Assembly (NCBI GenBank): GCA_036435485.1
Contig: CM071598.1
Span: 182,848,148 to 182,912,147 of the forward strand
Reading direction: 5' to 3'
DNA: 64,000 nt
DNA from: Saposhnikovia divaricata
Taxonomy: Eukaryota; Streptophyta; Magnoliopsida; Apiales; Apiaceae
Position numbers and translations under genes: made by a program. The notes under the pieces were generated by a model. That model ran no database searches, had not been told where the DNA came from, and saw only the letters and a program-made list of their open reading frames with translations. Shown in pieces: positions 1 through 11,260 of the stretch; position 1 is the stretch's first letter; each line of letters begins with the position of its first letter.

Positions 1-426
1 ATTTATACTATAAAGCATTAAAAGCTTTCCCATACAGACTTTGAATCAATTGACTACAAGCATTCCATCCAGGCAGTTCTCATGGCTTCAGGCAGTTCCC
101 ATGGCAGTTCCCATACAGTAACCTTTGCAATGATAATAGAAAAGTTTATTTCTCCAATATATGTGCTGGCAGAGAGGTCCTGTCTGCACAAGAATCAGAT
201 ATCAAAATGTGAATTACACAATTTGAATTGCAATTGAAATTTTGTGGTAATTAGAGTGGAAGGTGAACATCGAGTTGAAAAGATAACATTCTCTTGTGCA
301 ATAAGTAGCATAAAAAGTTCATTATGTTTACCAATTCATCATAGGAAGTTTTACTGCTAAGGGTGGAGTATTTATAGGTGTTATCAGGTCCAGACACTTG
401 AACTTGTTACTTGTGGTAAAGCTAGT
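1..426. other. Non-coding flank, left of the Athila insertion
   Basis: No gene is recognised here. The stretch was contiguous with 10866 onward before the Athila insertion, because the duplicated CTAGT joins 426 to 10866. Positions 71-120 contain short direct repeats of GGCAGTTCYCATGG. I found no match to missing exons of the UTP12 fragment that lies beyond the insertion. Confidence 0.5.
422..426. repeat. Target-site duplication CTAGT, left copy (Athila)
   Basis: CTAGT lies directly before the LTR TG at 427 and recurs at 10861-10865 directly after the LTR CA at 10860. A 5-bp duplication is the usual signature of Ty3/gypsy integration. Confidence 0.95.
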
Positions 427-1978
427 TGACAAGGCCGTCGCGTGCCTATCAAATAATAAATTCTAACAATTCCTTCTAACAATGTAGTAGGGTAAGTCAG
501 AGTCGAACCCACAGAGACAAAAGTGTCAATCACCAGTTGTTTTTGAATTAATTCGGCTAAGCAAGTAACACAATAAATTTTGAGAATTTATTAAACTAAA
601 TTATACTAAGAGAATTGCGTTTGTAATAAATCAAATATTAAAACATCCAGAATTAAGTGTCCCCACTAGCATGAATTAATGCAGTCGTAAATTTCCGCCC
701 CAATTAATCGTACAGTGCTCAACAGGAAAGATGCGCCCTATAAATACCAATAACCTCTCTCGAGTATTAATGGTTTCTCTTAAAATACAATCAAACCTAT
801 TCTCATGGTATCATGCAATTTAGAGACATTAATTACAGCACCCTAAATTCCTAACAATCCATTCTACCTATTCTCATGGAGAATTTCATGTTCTCATTGA
901 AATAAATCTCAACCATCTAATTATAACTCTCGTTGATAATTAAATTTTTTTGGTTCAAACAAATAACAAAATCACGTCTGATTTGTAATTGTTAATTAAG
1001 CACAATTCAATAAGCAAGAGCAATTAAACAATCAATTTGGGGGAATTGGAAATTCACACATCAATCATAGCTAGGGTTCTACTTAACCCTAGATTAATTA
1101 TCTACTCACTCATGATTGAATTAATAAAACAAGAATTAATAATTGAACACATAATTATAAGAATAGAAGAAAAACCTTTAGTCTTGATCTTCAAAGAAAA
1201 TAAATATTCTCCCAAAAATCTCCAGAAGAAAGTGTTTACAAAATTGTGTCTAAATAAAATTCTTCGATCCCCCAAAACTATGCCCTAGATGTGTTTATAT
1301 AGATATCTTTACAAAGTCCTTATTGGCTAAGGTTATTGCCCAAATTAAAAGAGCCCAGCTAATAATTAATTAGAATAATATTCAAAATAGGAAATAGAAC
1401 TTAATCTATTTTTTCCCTTTAATTTGCCGCACAACAGTAGGTTCACAGCGCTGCTGCGCTAAATGGTTAAGCTGCTTCGCATTTCCAGACAGCGGGTCGC
1501 GCTCCTGCACTTAAACAAGCGCTGTTGCGCCATCTCAATCTGCGCCATAGCGCCTTCTACAGCGCTGTTGCGCGTTTCTGACTTGCGCGTCTCGCGCTCC
1601 TGCGCCTTCTCCTGCGCAGCTGCGCCTTTTGTCCTCTGGAATTTTCTGTTTGCCAAGTACAGTACTCATGTTGCGCTCTTGCCCCTCCTTTTGGCGCTAT
1701 TGCGCCAGTAGCTCCCTGGAAATTCAGTTTGTTGCTCCAAAATTCCTCAACAACGAACCATAATTTCACCATTTCTTCTCGTAATTTCACAAAACATTTC
1801 TTTTGTGCTAAAAACCACATAAATCACTAAATAATGCTCGAATTCTTTCAACTTGGCAATTATATTATTTCCTGCAATGAACTCAAATAAAACTCATTAA
1901 ATCGACACGATTATTCACAAAAGCACCGTAGATGCGGGAATAAAATCCTATAAAATATATATATAATACACTCTATCA
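427..1978 (-). repeat. Athila 3' LTR
   Basis: Starts TGACAAGG and ends CTCTATCA on the plus strand. It is almost identical to 9309-10860. Positions about 1448-1720 are dense in TGCGC/GCGC motifs within otherwise AT-rich sequence. The small ORFs in this LTR occur identically in the other copy and look non-coding. Confidence 0.95.
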
Positions 1979-1992
1979 AATATCCCCACACT
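1979..1992 (-). other. Athila polypurine tract
   Basis: Read on the minus strand this is GTGTGGGGATATT, directly abutting the 3' LTR, where the plus-strand primer tract belongs. The same AAGTGTGGGGAT core recurs at 2681-2692 and 3650-3660. Confidence 0.75.
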
Positions 1993-3841
1993 TAGCACTT
2001 TGCGCGTCCTCGTGCAAACTAACATAATAATAATACTAACTAATTAGTACCACTTCCGTAGGTGATCACGGTTGCATTTAACATATGCAACAAGTCCTTT
2101 AAACCCCTAGGTAGCCCTAGTGGACGAGCAAGATCTCGTGAGGGTTTATAGAGAATATACCCACAAAATTCATCCAGCCATGCAAAAGATTAATGCCAAC
2201 ACAACACCACACACACAAGTCCTCTCATGCCACATCAGCTTAAGAATCAAAATGAAAATGCAATGCCTTGGTGTCTAAAGTGCAAGTATCCACATAGTCT
2301 ACTCAAAGAAGATGCATAAAATCATAGAAATTCATGTCAAATGTAAGAATAGGTTGGTAAACATGCTAAGCACACAAGAACACATCTTTGAGACAAAATC
2401 TGGGATCTCCTACGCCAAAAGCAAAAACTCACCATTCACTCACAATAATATTCACTAAAAACAAAGGGTAAGTGTTTCACTCAACTCCAACAATATCATA
2501 AACATGCTTCGTCCTTGTTATCAATCTAACCTTTAACGCAACATACATCATCAATGACAATCAAAAGGTCTTTGTTAAGGTTGTAACGGGGCTAGGGACA
2601 AGGTATGTCAAGAAAGCCAAAGAAGGTTAAGTCAAAAGCTAGTACCTGACAATAAAATTCAAACAACTCCCATACTTTTATCCCCACACTTGAACTTTTA
2701 TTTATAAACAACTTGACTAATCGAAACAAAGTAGGATCACAAAAGATAAAAATGCTCTCAAATTTATTATTCTGTTTTTTTTTCTTCTTTTTTTTTTCTT
2801 TTTTTTTTTTTTTTTTTTCAAGAGAGCAAAATAATAGCAAGAACAACGATCCCATAACTATGATTTCAAATTTCGACTATCAAGCTATGAACCAAACCCC
2901 CAAATATTCCCCCCAAAGTTATGATCATCAATACAACCCCCCTTTTATGCACACCTTATCACTCCCTTACGAACAATACTAGCCTTTGACAATTGGGTTC
3001 AAATTTAATGTAAGGCCAATACAATAAAAAGGATATAGGCAAGTAACGTGGTGTGTCACCGAAAGAATAGGATTAGGCTCAAAGGGTTAACTAATGGATC
3101 ATGTATAAATGGTTTGGATATATAGGAAATATGAGGTTATACCTGGTTGCCTTTATCATCTTATCATCAATTAATGTCATGCATCTCAAGAAAGACTTCA
3201 AGCAAGTGCTAGCAATGCAAACGACAAGTGGACACTCAAGCAAACGAATAGTCATGCAAAAGATATGCATATAAGCTCAAAACTCACTTGGTGTGACAAA
3301 AACATAATCAATCCCAAAGTAACAGTCTCTCTAACGCATCTACTTGTATTCGAAGCATATAGACCAAATTACCTTGCACATATTCATGTCATTCTAATCA
3401 TTTAGCACATTCAATAAGTCTACTAGTTTCTACTTGCTAGTGTACGTGTGTGCACAAGAACATCACATATCACTTCTCAATCAAAAGCGTCCATAAACAC
3501 AAGATTCCTACGCATGCATGGGTGTATTAAGCAAAATACAACAACTAATCAAATTGCATGGCTAGAATTATTTTTGGTATTTTTCATTTTTAATTTTTTT
3601 TTTTTTTTTTTTTTTACTACTACTTGGTATGCTACTACAACAAAGCACATCCCCACACTTAAATGTGGCAATGTCCTCAATGACACAATACTAAGAATAT
3701 CAACTAATAACAAGAAGGAAAGAAATACTCCCCTATGCCAAAGCATGAAGTGCACCAGTCCTCCACAGTATACAGAATCCATGGGTTGCCTCCCAAGTAG
3801 CGCATTTTTTTAACGTCGTTAGCCCGACACCGACTTATCAA
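1979..3841 (-). other. Athila 3' non-coding region between pol and the 3' LTR
   Basis: About 1.86 kb with no credible ORF on the element strand. In many Athila relatives this space holds an env-like gene, and none is recognisable here. Landmarks are long T-rich tracts at 2776-2818 and 3586-3615 and the two extra polypurine-like motifs. The small ORFs across the T tracts are low-complexity artefacts. Confidence 0.7.
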
Positions 3842-6800
3842 TTAATCTGTAGAAGGAGAAGACAACAGAGTATCCACCCCCTCGTTAATTGGTTCACCTG
3901 CTCTATAGTGCTTCACTCTTTGCCCATTCACCTTGAATGACTCTCCATGGCTATTCATCAATTCCACCGCACCATAGGGAAAAACCTTGCATACCTTGAA
4001 CGGACCCGACCACCTAGAACGAAGTTTTCCGGGAAAAAGTCTTAATCTCGAATTGAACAGAAGAACTAACTCCCCTTCCTTGAATTCTCTTCGTAACAGC
4101 CCTTTGTCATGCCACTTCTTTGTTTTTTCCTTGTAAAGCTTAGAGCTTTCATAAGCCTCAAAACGAAGCTCATCTAGCTCATTAAGTTGTAGAAGTCTCT
4201 TCTCACCCGCTGCTAACATATCAAAATTCAGACCTTTGATAGCCCAAAATGCACGGTGCTCTAACTCTACGGGAAGATGGCATGCTTTTCCATAAACCAA
4301 TCTATACGGAGTTGTCCCAATAGGTGTTTTAAACGCAGTTCTATAAGCCCAAAGTGCATCGTCAAGCTTCATAGACCAATCCTTCCTTGATTTTGCGACT
4401 GTCTTTTCCAAGATATTTTTTATTTCACGGTTAGAGATCTCCACCTGACCACTGGTTTGGGGATGATAAGAAAGTCCCACCTTATGATAAACTCCATATT
4501 TCTTCAACATTGCTTCAAAACGATTTTCGAGAAAATGCTTTCCTCCATCACTTATCAAAATCCTTGGCACTCCAAATCTAGGAAAAATCGTCTTTTTAAA
4601 GAACTTGCTCACAACACGAGCATCATTAGTGGGCGATGCAATGGCTTCAACCCATTTTGAGACATAGTCCACAACTACCAAGATATACCTGTTCTTAAAA
4701 GATGGAGGGAAAGGTCCCATGAAATCTACTCCCCACACATCGAAAAGCTCCACTTCAAGAATGCCATTGAGAGGCATCTCATTGCGTCTTGAAATATTCC
4801 CCGTTCTTTGGCAACGATCACAAGAGTGAACATATTGGTGGACATCTTTAAAAAGAGTTGGCCAATAAAAACCGCACTGAAGAATCTTTGCAGCAGTTTT
4901 CGTAGTACTTGCATGACCACCACTTGGCAAATCGTGACAATGTGAGATTATAGAGGCAATCTCATTATACGGAACACATCTTCTAATGACTCCATCAGCA
5001 CATGATTTATAGAGAAAAGGATCATCCCAAAAGTGCTTCCTCACATCATAGAAAAATTTCTTCTTTTGCTGCGATGAGTAACCATGAGGAACAGTTCCAC
5101 TAGCTAAGAAATTAGCTATGTCAGCATACCAAGGAACCTCTAGACTTGCAAGAGAAAGTAGATGATCATCAGGAAAGGAATCATCAATTGGAGTAGATTT
5201 ACCATCATCCTCATCAAGAGTAAGGCGTGAAAGATGATCAGCAACCACGTTCTCAGCCCCTTTCTTATCCTTAATCTCTAAGTCAAATTCTTGAAGGAGC
5301 AAAATCCAACGAATCAAACGAGGTTTAGCATCCTTCTTACTCATCAAGTATCTCAAAGCTGCATGATCCGTGTGAACAATAACTTTCGAACCAACGAGAT
5401 AGGATCGAAATTTTTCCATAGAATATACCACTGCTAGCAATTCTTTCTCTGTTGTTGCATAATTAATCTGAGCCCCATCCAAGGTCTTGCTTGTATAGTA
5501 AATAGCATGAAGCTTTCCATCTTTCCTTTGGCCTAGGACTGCACCAATAGCTTGATCACTAGCATCACACATGATCTCAAATGGTAGACTCCAATCCGGT
5601 GGTTGTATAATTGGAGCAGAGACAAGAGCTTTCTTCAATGTTTCAAAAGCCTCAACACAAGCATCAGTGAACACAAAAGGTACCTCCTTACCCAAGAGCT
5701 CGGTAAGAGGTCTAGCAATCTTCGAAAAATCTTTGATGAAACGGCGATAGAATCCAGCATGACCAAGAAAACTTCTTATCCCCTTGACTGAAGTAGGGGG
5801 TGGCAAACGCTCAACAACCTCGACCTTGGCTTTATCAACTTCAATGCCTCTCTTCGAAACAACATGACCCAGAACAACTCCCTCTTGTACCATAAAGTGG
5901 CACTTTTCCCAATTGAGAATGAGATTAACTTCTTGACATCTATGAAGCACCTTCTCCAAGTTATGTAAGCATACCCCAAAAGAAGTTCCACCAACTGAGA
6001 AGTCATCCATAAAAACCTCCATAATGTCTTCAATAAAATCTGAGAAAATTGCCATCATACATCTCTGAAAAGTGGGAGGAGCACAACATAGACCAAACGG
6101 CATTCTGCGGTATGCAAATGTACCATAGGGACATGTGAAAGTCGTCTTTTCTTGATCATTCGGATGGATAGGAATCTGAAAGAAGCCTGAATATCCATCT
6201 AAGAAGCAGAAGTAAGAATGTTTCGCCAACCTTTCAAGCATTTGATCAATAAAAGGGAGAGGAAAATGATCTTTCCTTGTGGCCTTATTCAATTTCCGAT
6301 AATCAATGCACATGCGCCACCCTGTAACAGTTCTAGTAGAGATCATCTCACCCTTATCATTCTTCACAACGGTCATTCCTCCTTTCTTAGGAACAACATG
6401 CACAGGACTGACCCACTTGCTGTCAGAGATAGGATAGATTATACCTGCATCAAGAAGTTTTAAAACCTCCTTTTTTACCACCTCCATCATATTAGGATTA
6501 AGTCTCCGTTGAGGCTCAATAGAAGAAGCCTGCTCGTCTTCCAGAATAATCTTATGCATGCAGAATGATGGATTAATGCCCTTGATATCATCAATGGAAT
6601 ACCCAATAACATTTTTGTATTTTTTCAGAACAGTGAGCAATTGCTCAATTTGAATGTCATCAAGCTCAGAATTAACAATGATAGGATATGATTCATTAGG
6701 GCCCATAAACACATATTTCAAAGATGCAGGTAGGGGTTTCAGTTCTACCTTAGGAGGCGTGGAACTCTCCTTAACTTCCTCATGCTGTAGCACAATAGAA

Positions 6801-9169
6801 TGTTCATGCTTATATGTAGGTGCTGCATCCAAAAGCTTCTCGTAACCTTTACACTCTCCATTTTCTTCATCAATGTTACCCTCAAGAACAGCTTGAAGTG
6901 GATCCTCAGATAATAGAATTTTGGATTTCATGTCGATCACTTCCTCTAGTGCATCCACCCTATTTACACACTCATCCGTAGAAGGATGTCCCAGTGTACT
7001 TTGCAGCTTGAATTCCATCTTCTCTTCACCTACCTCAAAAGAAATTCTTCCATTTTTCATGTCAATAATAGCTCCAGCTGTTGCTAAGAAAGGCCTCCCA
7101 AGAATGATAGGAATATTGGCATCTTCTTCCATTTCCATGACAACAAAATCACATGGAATATAAAACTTTCCTACCTTAAGGGGCACATCTTCAAGAATTC
7201 CAAGTGGAAATTTCACACTTCTGTCTGCCAGTTGTAAAGAGATACGTGTGGGTTTTAGTTCACCCATCTGAAGTTTTTCACAAATCGACAAGGGCATCAA
7301 ACTGACACTTGCTCCAAGATCACACAAAGCCCTTTTAATTTCGACATCCCCAAGCTGAACAGGGATAGAATAGCTACCTGGATCCGCTAACTTCTTTGGA
7401 AGATCATTTTGCAAGATGGCACTGCACTCTGCCGTTAATGAAATGGTAGAGCTTTCTTCAATTTTTCTCTTCCTTGACAAAATATCTTTCAAGAATTTCG
7501 CATAAGAAGGCATCTCAGTGATAGCATCCATGAATGGAATATTGATATGTAGCTTCTGCAAAATTTCAAGGAACTTACCATACTTCTTCTCTAACTTCGC
7601 TTGTGCCAACCTTTGTGGAAAAGGAACAGGTGGTACGTATGGCTTAGGAGGAACAGTTTCTGATTCTTTCTTCTCTTTTTCCACGACCTCTGATTCTACC
7701 GGTTTCTCAGTTGCAATCTCCTCTTCACTTTCCTTAGTATTCACAACATTTTTACTCACATTCAATTCCGGCTCTTTCAATTCCTTACCACTCCTCAAAG
7801 TTACAGCATTGATATGTCCCCTTTGCGGTTGCTCAGTTTGACCAGGAAGTTGGCCTGAAGATTTATTGAGCTGGCTCAACTGTTGAGAAATCTGAGTGAT
7901 AGTGTTCTCCATCAATTTGTTGTGAGCCTTTATCTCATTAATGCTCGAATCAAAATGCTCATTCTTCTTTGATTGTGTAGCAATAAACCCTTCCATGAGA
8001 TTCTCCAAGTTAGATTTCTGCGGCTGAGCTTGTTGAAAACCAGGAGGCTGAGAAAAATTATTCTGCGAAGATTGAGCTTGACCCTGATTGTTCCTGTAAG
8101 AGAAATTTGGATGATCTCTCCAACCTGGATTGTACGTGTTGGAGTAAGGATTATACTGCGGCCTCTGATTCTGATTGTAAAGAGCATTTGCCTGTTCAAC
8201 TGCCATTCCAGAAGGATTGTACTGACAAGCAAGTTTGGTGTGTCCAACAACACCACATACCTCACATGAAGCAACAGTAGATGAAGTACTTCGAGCATCC
8301 AATTGCTCAATCTTTTTAACCATAGCCTGCATAGTATTATTCAACATGGCTAGAGCATCAACCTCGTACTTACCACCCTTCTTTGGATGATTTCGATCAC
8401 TGTATGGAAAATTGTCATTAGACCCCATCTCGTCTAATAAAGCTTTGGCCTCTTCAGTACTCTTGTTCATAATGCTTCCCCCAGATGAAGCATCAACAAA
8501 ATTTCGGAACTCTTGTGTTAACCCATTATAGAATGTTTGGATCAACAACCAGTCAGGAATTCCATGGTGAGGGCACTGCCTTTGAAGTCTCTTAAATTTC
8601 CTCCAAGCATCATGAAGTGACTCGTCATCATCTTGACGAAAATTAGATATCTCGTTCCTGAGCTTAGAAGTCTTCTTCTGACTGAAGAATTTAAGCAGAA
8701 AAGCCTTCGCAAGACTATCCCAAGTAGTGAATGTATTTGGCCCTTCGTCCTTCAACCAATCTTTTGCTGCATCTCGGAGAGAGAATGGAAACAATCGCAG
8801 CTTAATAGCTTCATCACTTACATTGGTCATCTTTATCGTATCACACTTCTCTAGAAAACTCTCAAGATGATCAACAGGATTTTCAGTGGACAATCCCGCA
8901 AAAGAGTCATGTGAAATGAATTGGATGAACTGAGGCTTGAGTTCGAAGTGAGTGGCTGTGATTGCTGGTCTCAGAATGCTTGAGAGTACGCCTGTAGCAT
9001 CTGGCATACCATGCTCCCTGAGAGCCTTAGCAGCTGTAGCGGCTGGTTGGTCACCCATAACTACCTTGTCCTTGTTTTTCCTTCGCTTCCCTGCTTGCTT
9101 TCTTGCTGTAGCTTCAATTTCAGGATCAATAGTAATTAAATCTTTAGTACCTGAACTTCGAGTGTGCAT
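3842..9169 (-). CDS. Athila gag-pol polyprotein (1775 aa, intact)
   Basis: A single ORF encodes the capsid and all replication enzymes of the element. Visible in order are: gag capsid domain (about residues 55-270); a CCHC zinc knuckle CEVCGVVGHTKLAC (about 302-315); a charged, proline-rich linker; aspartic protease with DLGAS (about 616); reverse transcriptase with FMDDF (about 1053); RNase H beginning at CDASD (about 1201); the integrase HHCC region GGHAS...CDRCQ (about 1416-1450); and an integrase core with D in VDFMGPF, D in ISDGGKHF and E in GQVEISNRE (about 1483, 1541 and 1573). No stop or frameshift occurs and the catalytic residues are present. The leader from LTR to ATG is only 139 bp. 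The start is the first ATG in frame, MHTRSSGTK. Gag and pol are fused, so any gag:pol ratio control would be post-translational or otherwise unseen. Confidence 0.95.
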   Translation of the reverse strand: MHTRSSGTKDLITIDPEIEATARKQAGKRRKNKDKVVMGDQPAATAAKALREHGMPDATGVLSSILRPAITATHFELKPQFIQFISHDSFAGLSTENPVDHLESFLEKCDTIKMTNVSDEAIKLRLFPFSLRDAAKDWLKDEGPNTFTTWDSLAKAFLLKFFSQKKTSKLRNEISNFRQDDDESLHDAWRKFKRLQRQCPHHGIPDWLLIQTFYNGLTQEFRNFVDASSGGSIMNKSTEEAKALLDEMGSNDNFPYSDRNHPKKGGKYEVDALAMLNNTMQAMVKKIEQLDARSTSSTVASCEVCGVVGHTKLACQYNPSGMAVEQANALYNQNQRPQYNPYSNTYNPGWRDHPNFSYRNNQGQAQSSQNNFSQPPGFQQAQPQKSNLENLMEGFIATQSKKNEHFDSSINEIKAHNKLMENTITQISQQLSQLNKSSGQLPGQTEQPQRGHINAVTLRSGKELKEPELNVSKNVVNTKESEEEIATEKPVESEVVEKEKKESETVPPKPYVPPVPFPQRLAQAKLEKKYGKFLEILQKLHINIPFMDAITEMPSYAKFLKDILSRKRKIEESSTISLTAECSAILQNDLPKKLADPGSYSIPVQLGDVEIKRALCDLGASVSLMPLSICEKLQMGELKPTRISLQLADRSVKFPLGILEDVPLKVGKFYIPCDFVVMEMEEDANIPIILGRPFLATAGAIIDMKNGRISFEVGEEKMEFKLQSTLGHPSTDECVNRVDALEEVIDMKSKILLSEDPLQAVLEGNIDEENGECKGYEKLLDAAPTYKHEHSIVLQHEEVKESSTPPKVELKPLPASLKYVFMGPNESYPIIVNSELDDIQIEQLLTVLKKYKNVIGYSIDDIKGINPSFCMHKIILEDEQASSIEPQRRLNPNMMEVVKKEVLKLLDAGIIYPISDSKWVSPVHVVPKKGGMTVVKNDKGEMISTRTVTGWRMCIDYRKLNKATRKDHFPLPFIDQMLERLAKHSYFCFLDGYSGFFQIPIHPNDQEKTTFTCPYGTFAYRRMPFGLCCAPPTFQRCMMAIFSDFIEDIMEVFMDDFSVGGTSFGVCLHNLEKVLHRCQEVNLILNWEKCHFMVQEGVVLGHVVSKRGIEVDKAKVEVVERLPPPTSVKGIRSFLGHAGFYRRFIKDFSKIARPLTELLGKEVPFVFTDACVEAFETLKKALVSAPIIQPPDWSLPFEIMCDASDQAIGAVLGQRKDGKLHAIYYTSKTLDGAQINYATTEKELLAVVYSMEKFRSYLVGSKVIVHTDHAALRYLMSKKDAKPRLIRWILLLQEFDLEIKDKKGAENVVADHLSRLTLDEDDGKSTPIDDSFPDDHLLSLASLEVPWYADIANFLASGTVPHGYSSQQKKKFFYDVRKHFWDDPFLYKSCADGVIRRCVPYNEIASIISHCHDLPSGGHASTTKTAAKILQCGFYWPTLFKDVHQYVHSCDRCQRTGNISRRNEMPLNGILEVELFDVWGVDFMGPFPPSFKNRYILVVVDYVSKWVEAIASPTNDARVVSKFFKKTIFPRFGVPRILISDGGKHFLENRFEAMLKKYGVYHKVGLSYHPQTSGQVEISNREIKNILEKTVAKSRKDWSMKLDDALWAYRTAFKTPIGTTPYRLVYGKACHLPVELEHRAFWAIKGLNFDMLAAGEKRLLQLNELDELRFEAYESSKLYKEKTKKWHDKGLLRREFKEGELVLLFNSRLRLFPGKLRSRWSGPFKVCKVFPYGAVELMNSHGESFKVNGQRVKHYRAGEPINEGVDTLLSSPSTD

Positions 9170-9284
9170 GCAACAAGAGAACTAGAAACGATGATCAATT
9201 AACAAGGGAATAATAGCCGAAGCAACACAACTAAACAACTTAACTAAATCAAATTCAAAAATTAACCAATCTAACACTGCTTTG

Positions 9285-9302
9285 TCCCCGGCAGCGGCGC
9301 CA
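9285..9302 (-). other. Athila primer-binding site (tRNA-Asp type)
   Basis: The plus strand reads TCCCCGGCAGCGGCGCCA, which resembles the 3' end of plant tRNA-Asp with CCA, with about one mismatch from the common form. It lies 6 bp inside the 5' LTR. Athila elements characteristically use tRNA-Asp. Confidence 0.85.
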
Positions 9303-9308
9303 AAAATT

Positions 9309-10860
9309 TGACAAGGCCGTCGCGTGCCTATCAAATAATAAATTCTAACAATTCCTTCTAACAATGTAGTAGGGTAAGTCAGAGTCGAACCCACAGAGAC
9401 AAAAGTGTCAATCACCAGTTGTTTTTGAATTAATTCGGCTAAGCAAGTAACACAATAAATTTTGAGAATTTATTAAACTAAATTATACTAAGAGAATTGC
9501 GTTTGTAATAAATCAAATATTAAAACATCCAGAATTAAGTGTCCCCACTAGCATGAATTAATGCAGTCATAAATTTCCGCCCCAATTAATCGTACAGTGC
9601 TCAACAGGAAAGATGCGCCCTATAAATACCAATAACCTCTCTCGAGTATTAATGGTTTCTCTTAAAATACAATCAAACCTATTCTCATGGTATCATGCAA
9701 TTTAGAGACATTAATTACAGCACCCTAAATTCCTAACAATCCATTCTACCTATTCTCATGGAGAATTTCATGTTCTCATTGAAATAAATCTCAACCATCT
9801 AATTATAACTCTCGTTGATAATTAAATTTTTTTGGTTCAAACAAATAACAAAATCACGTCTGATTTGTAATTGTTAATTAAGCACAATTCAATAAGCAAG
9901 AGCAATTAAACAATCAATTTGGGGGAATTGGAAATTCACACATCAATCATAGCTAGGGTTCTACTTAACCCTAGATTAATTATCTACTCACTCATGATTG
10001 AATTAATAAAACAAGAATTAATAATTGAACACATAATTATAAGAATAGAAGAAAAACCTTTAGTCTTGATCTTCAAAGAAAATAAATATTCTCCCAAAAA
10101 TCTCCAGAAGAAAGTGTTTACAAAATTGTGTCTAAATAAAATTCTTCGATCCCCCAAAACTATGCCCTAGATGTGTTTATATAGATATCTTTACAAAGTC
10201 CTTATTGGCTAAGGTTATTGCCCAAATTAAAAGAGCCCAGCTAATAATTAATTAGAATAATATTCAAAATAGGAAATAGAACTTAATCTATTTTTTCCCT
10301 TTAATTTGCCGCACAACAGTAGGTTCACAGCGCTGCTGCGCTAAATGGTTAAGCTGCTTCGCATTTCCAGACAGCGGGTCGCGCTCCTGCACTTAAACAA
10401 GCGCTGTTGCGCCATCTCAATCTGCGCCATAGCGCCTTCTACAGCGCTGTTGCGCGTTTCTGACTTGCGCGTCTCGCGCTCCTGCGCCTTCTCCTGCGCA
10501 GCTGCGCCTTTTGTCCTCTGGAATTTTCTGTTTGCCAAGTACAGTACTCATGTTGCGCTCTTGCCCCTCCTTTTGGCGCTATTGCGCCAGTAGCTCCCTG
10601 GAAATTCAGTTTGTTGCTCCAAAATTCCTCAACAACGAACCATAATTTCACCATTTCTTCTCGTAATTTCACAAAACATTTCTTTTGTGCTAAAAACCAC
10701 ATAAATCACTAAATAATGCTCGAATTCTTTCAACTTGGCAATTATATTATTTCCTGCAATGAACTCAAATAAAACTCATTAAATCGACACGATTATTCAC
10801 AAAAGCAACGTAGATGCGGGAATAAAATCCTATAAAATATATATATAATACACTCTATCA
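9309..10860 (-). repeat. Athila 5' LTR (promoter-bearing copy)
   Basis: 1552 bp, near-identical to 427-1978 and followed by the CTAGT duplication. The element is transcribed leftward from this copy. Confidence 0.95.
10176..10183 (-). promoter_or_regulatory. TATA box in the Athila 5' LTR
   Basis: TATATAAA on the minus strand (plus-strand TTTATATA). The equivalent position in the 3' LTR is 1294-1301. It is the best TATA match in the LTR, and its role as the element promoter is inferred. Confidence 0.55.
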
Positions 10861-10865
10861 CTAGT
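10861..10865. repeat. Target-site duplication CTAGT, right copy (Athila)
   Basis: Matches 422-426 exactly and directly follows the LTR terminus. Confidence 0.95.
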
Positions 10866-11260
10866 TTGTATAACAAAATGAAACTTTGTGATATATACCT
10901 TAAGTTTCTCAATGCCCACCAGAGACAATAGAAGTACTTGCTGAAGAAGTCCATGATGGTGATTTCAAAAGTTAATGCGTCCACGTATATGTCCACGTAT
11001 ATACCAAATTGGAAGAACTGACTACCTAGAATACATAGACATGATATGTTAGTCGATCTAAACCAATCTTCTCTACCAGCAGCATTGAGAGTAGAACAGT
11101 CAAAAAGTGATATTGGCAGTTTGGCTGAAGGTCATAAACTTTTTTCCAACACTGTCCTTGCCTCTCCATCGGTAAAGGTACCAAATAAATTTCACAATTC
11201 TACTAATTTTAGAATATCTTGGTAGAATGTTGGTATGCAAACAAAACATTACGGAGATAC

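Larger units (their letters stand above)
427..10860 (-). mobile_element. Athila-type Ty3/gypsy LTR retrotransposon, complete
   Basis: The element has two 1552-bp LTRs offset by 8882 bp, both bounded TG...CA, flanked by CTAGT on each side. In minus-strand order it shows the 5' LTR, a tRNA-Asp-like primer site, a 139-bp leader, one gag-pol ORF, about 1.86 kb of non-coding 3' sequence, a polypurine tract and the 3' LTR. By eye the LTRs differ only near 690/9572 (G/A) and 1927/10809 (C/A), about 0.13 %. The gag type and the PBS point to the Athila lineage (family knowledge). No env-like ORF, which many Athila elements carry after pol, is visible. Recent insertion and possible autonomy are inferences. 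Confidence 0.95.

Noticed and set aside
1463..1820. ORFs of 65-87 aa inside the Athila LTRs
   Set aside because: They occur identically in both LTRs, overlap on opposite strands in a GCGC-rich repeat and resemble no protein.
2592..2982. ORFs spanning the poly-T tract
   Set aside because: Low-complexity Lys/Phe runs on opposite strands; no domain.
1979..3841. Athila env-like gene
   Set aside because: No ORF on the element strand, no signal peptide or membrane segment; the space is non-coding.
9285..9302. tRNA-Asp gene
   Set aside because: Only the 3' 18 bases of tRNA-Asp are matched, exactly where a retrotransposon primer site should be.
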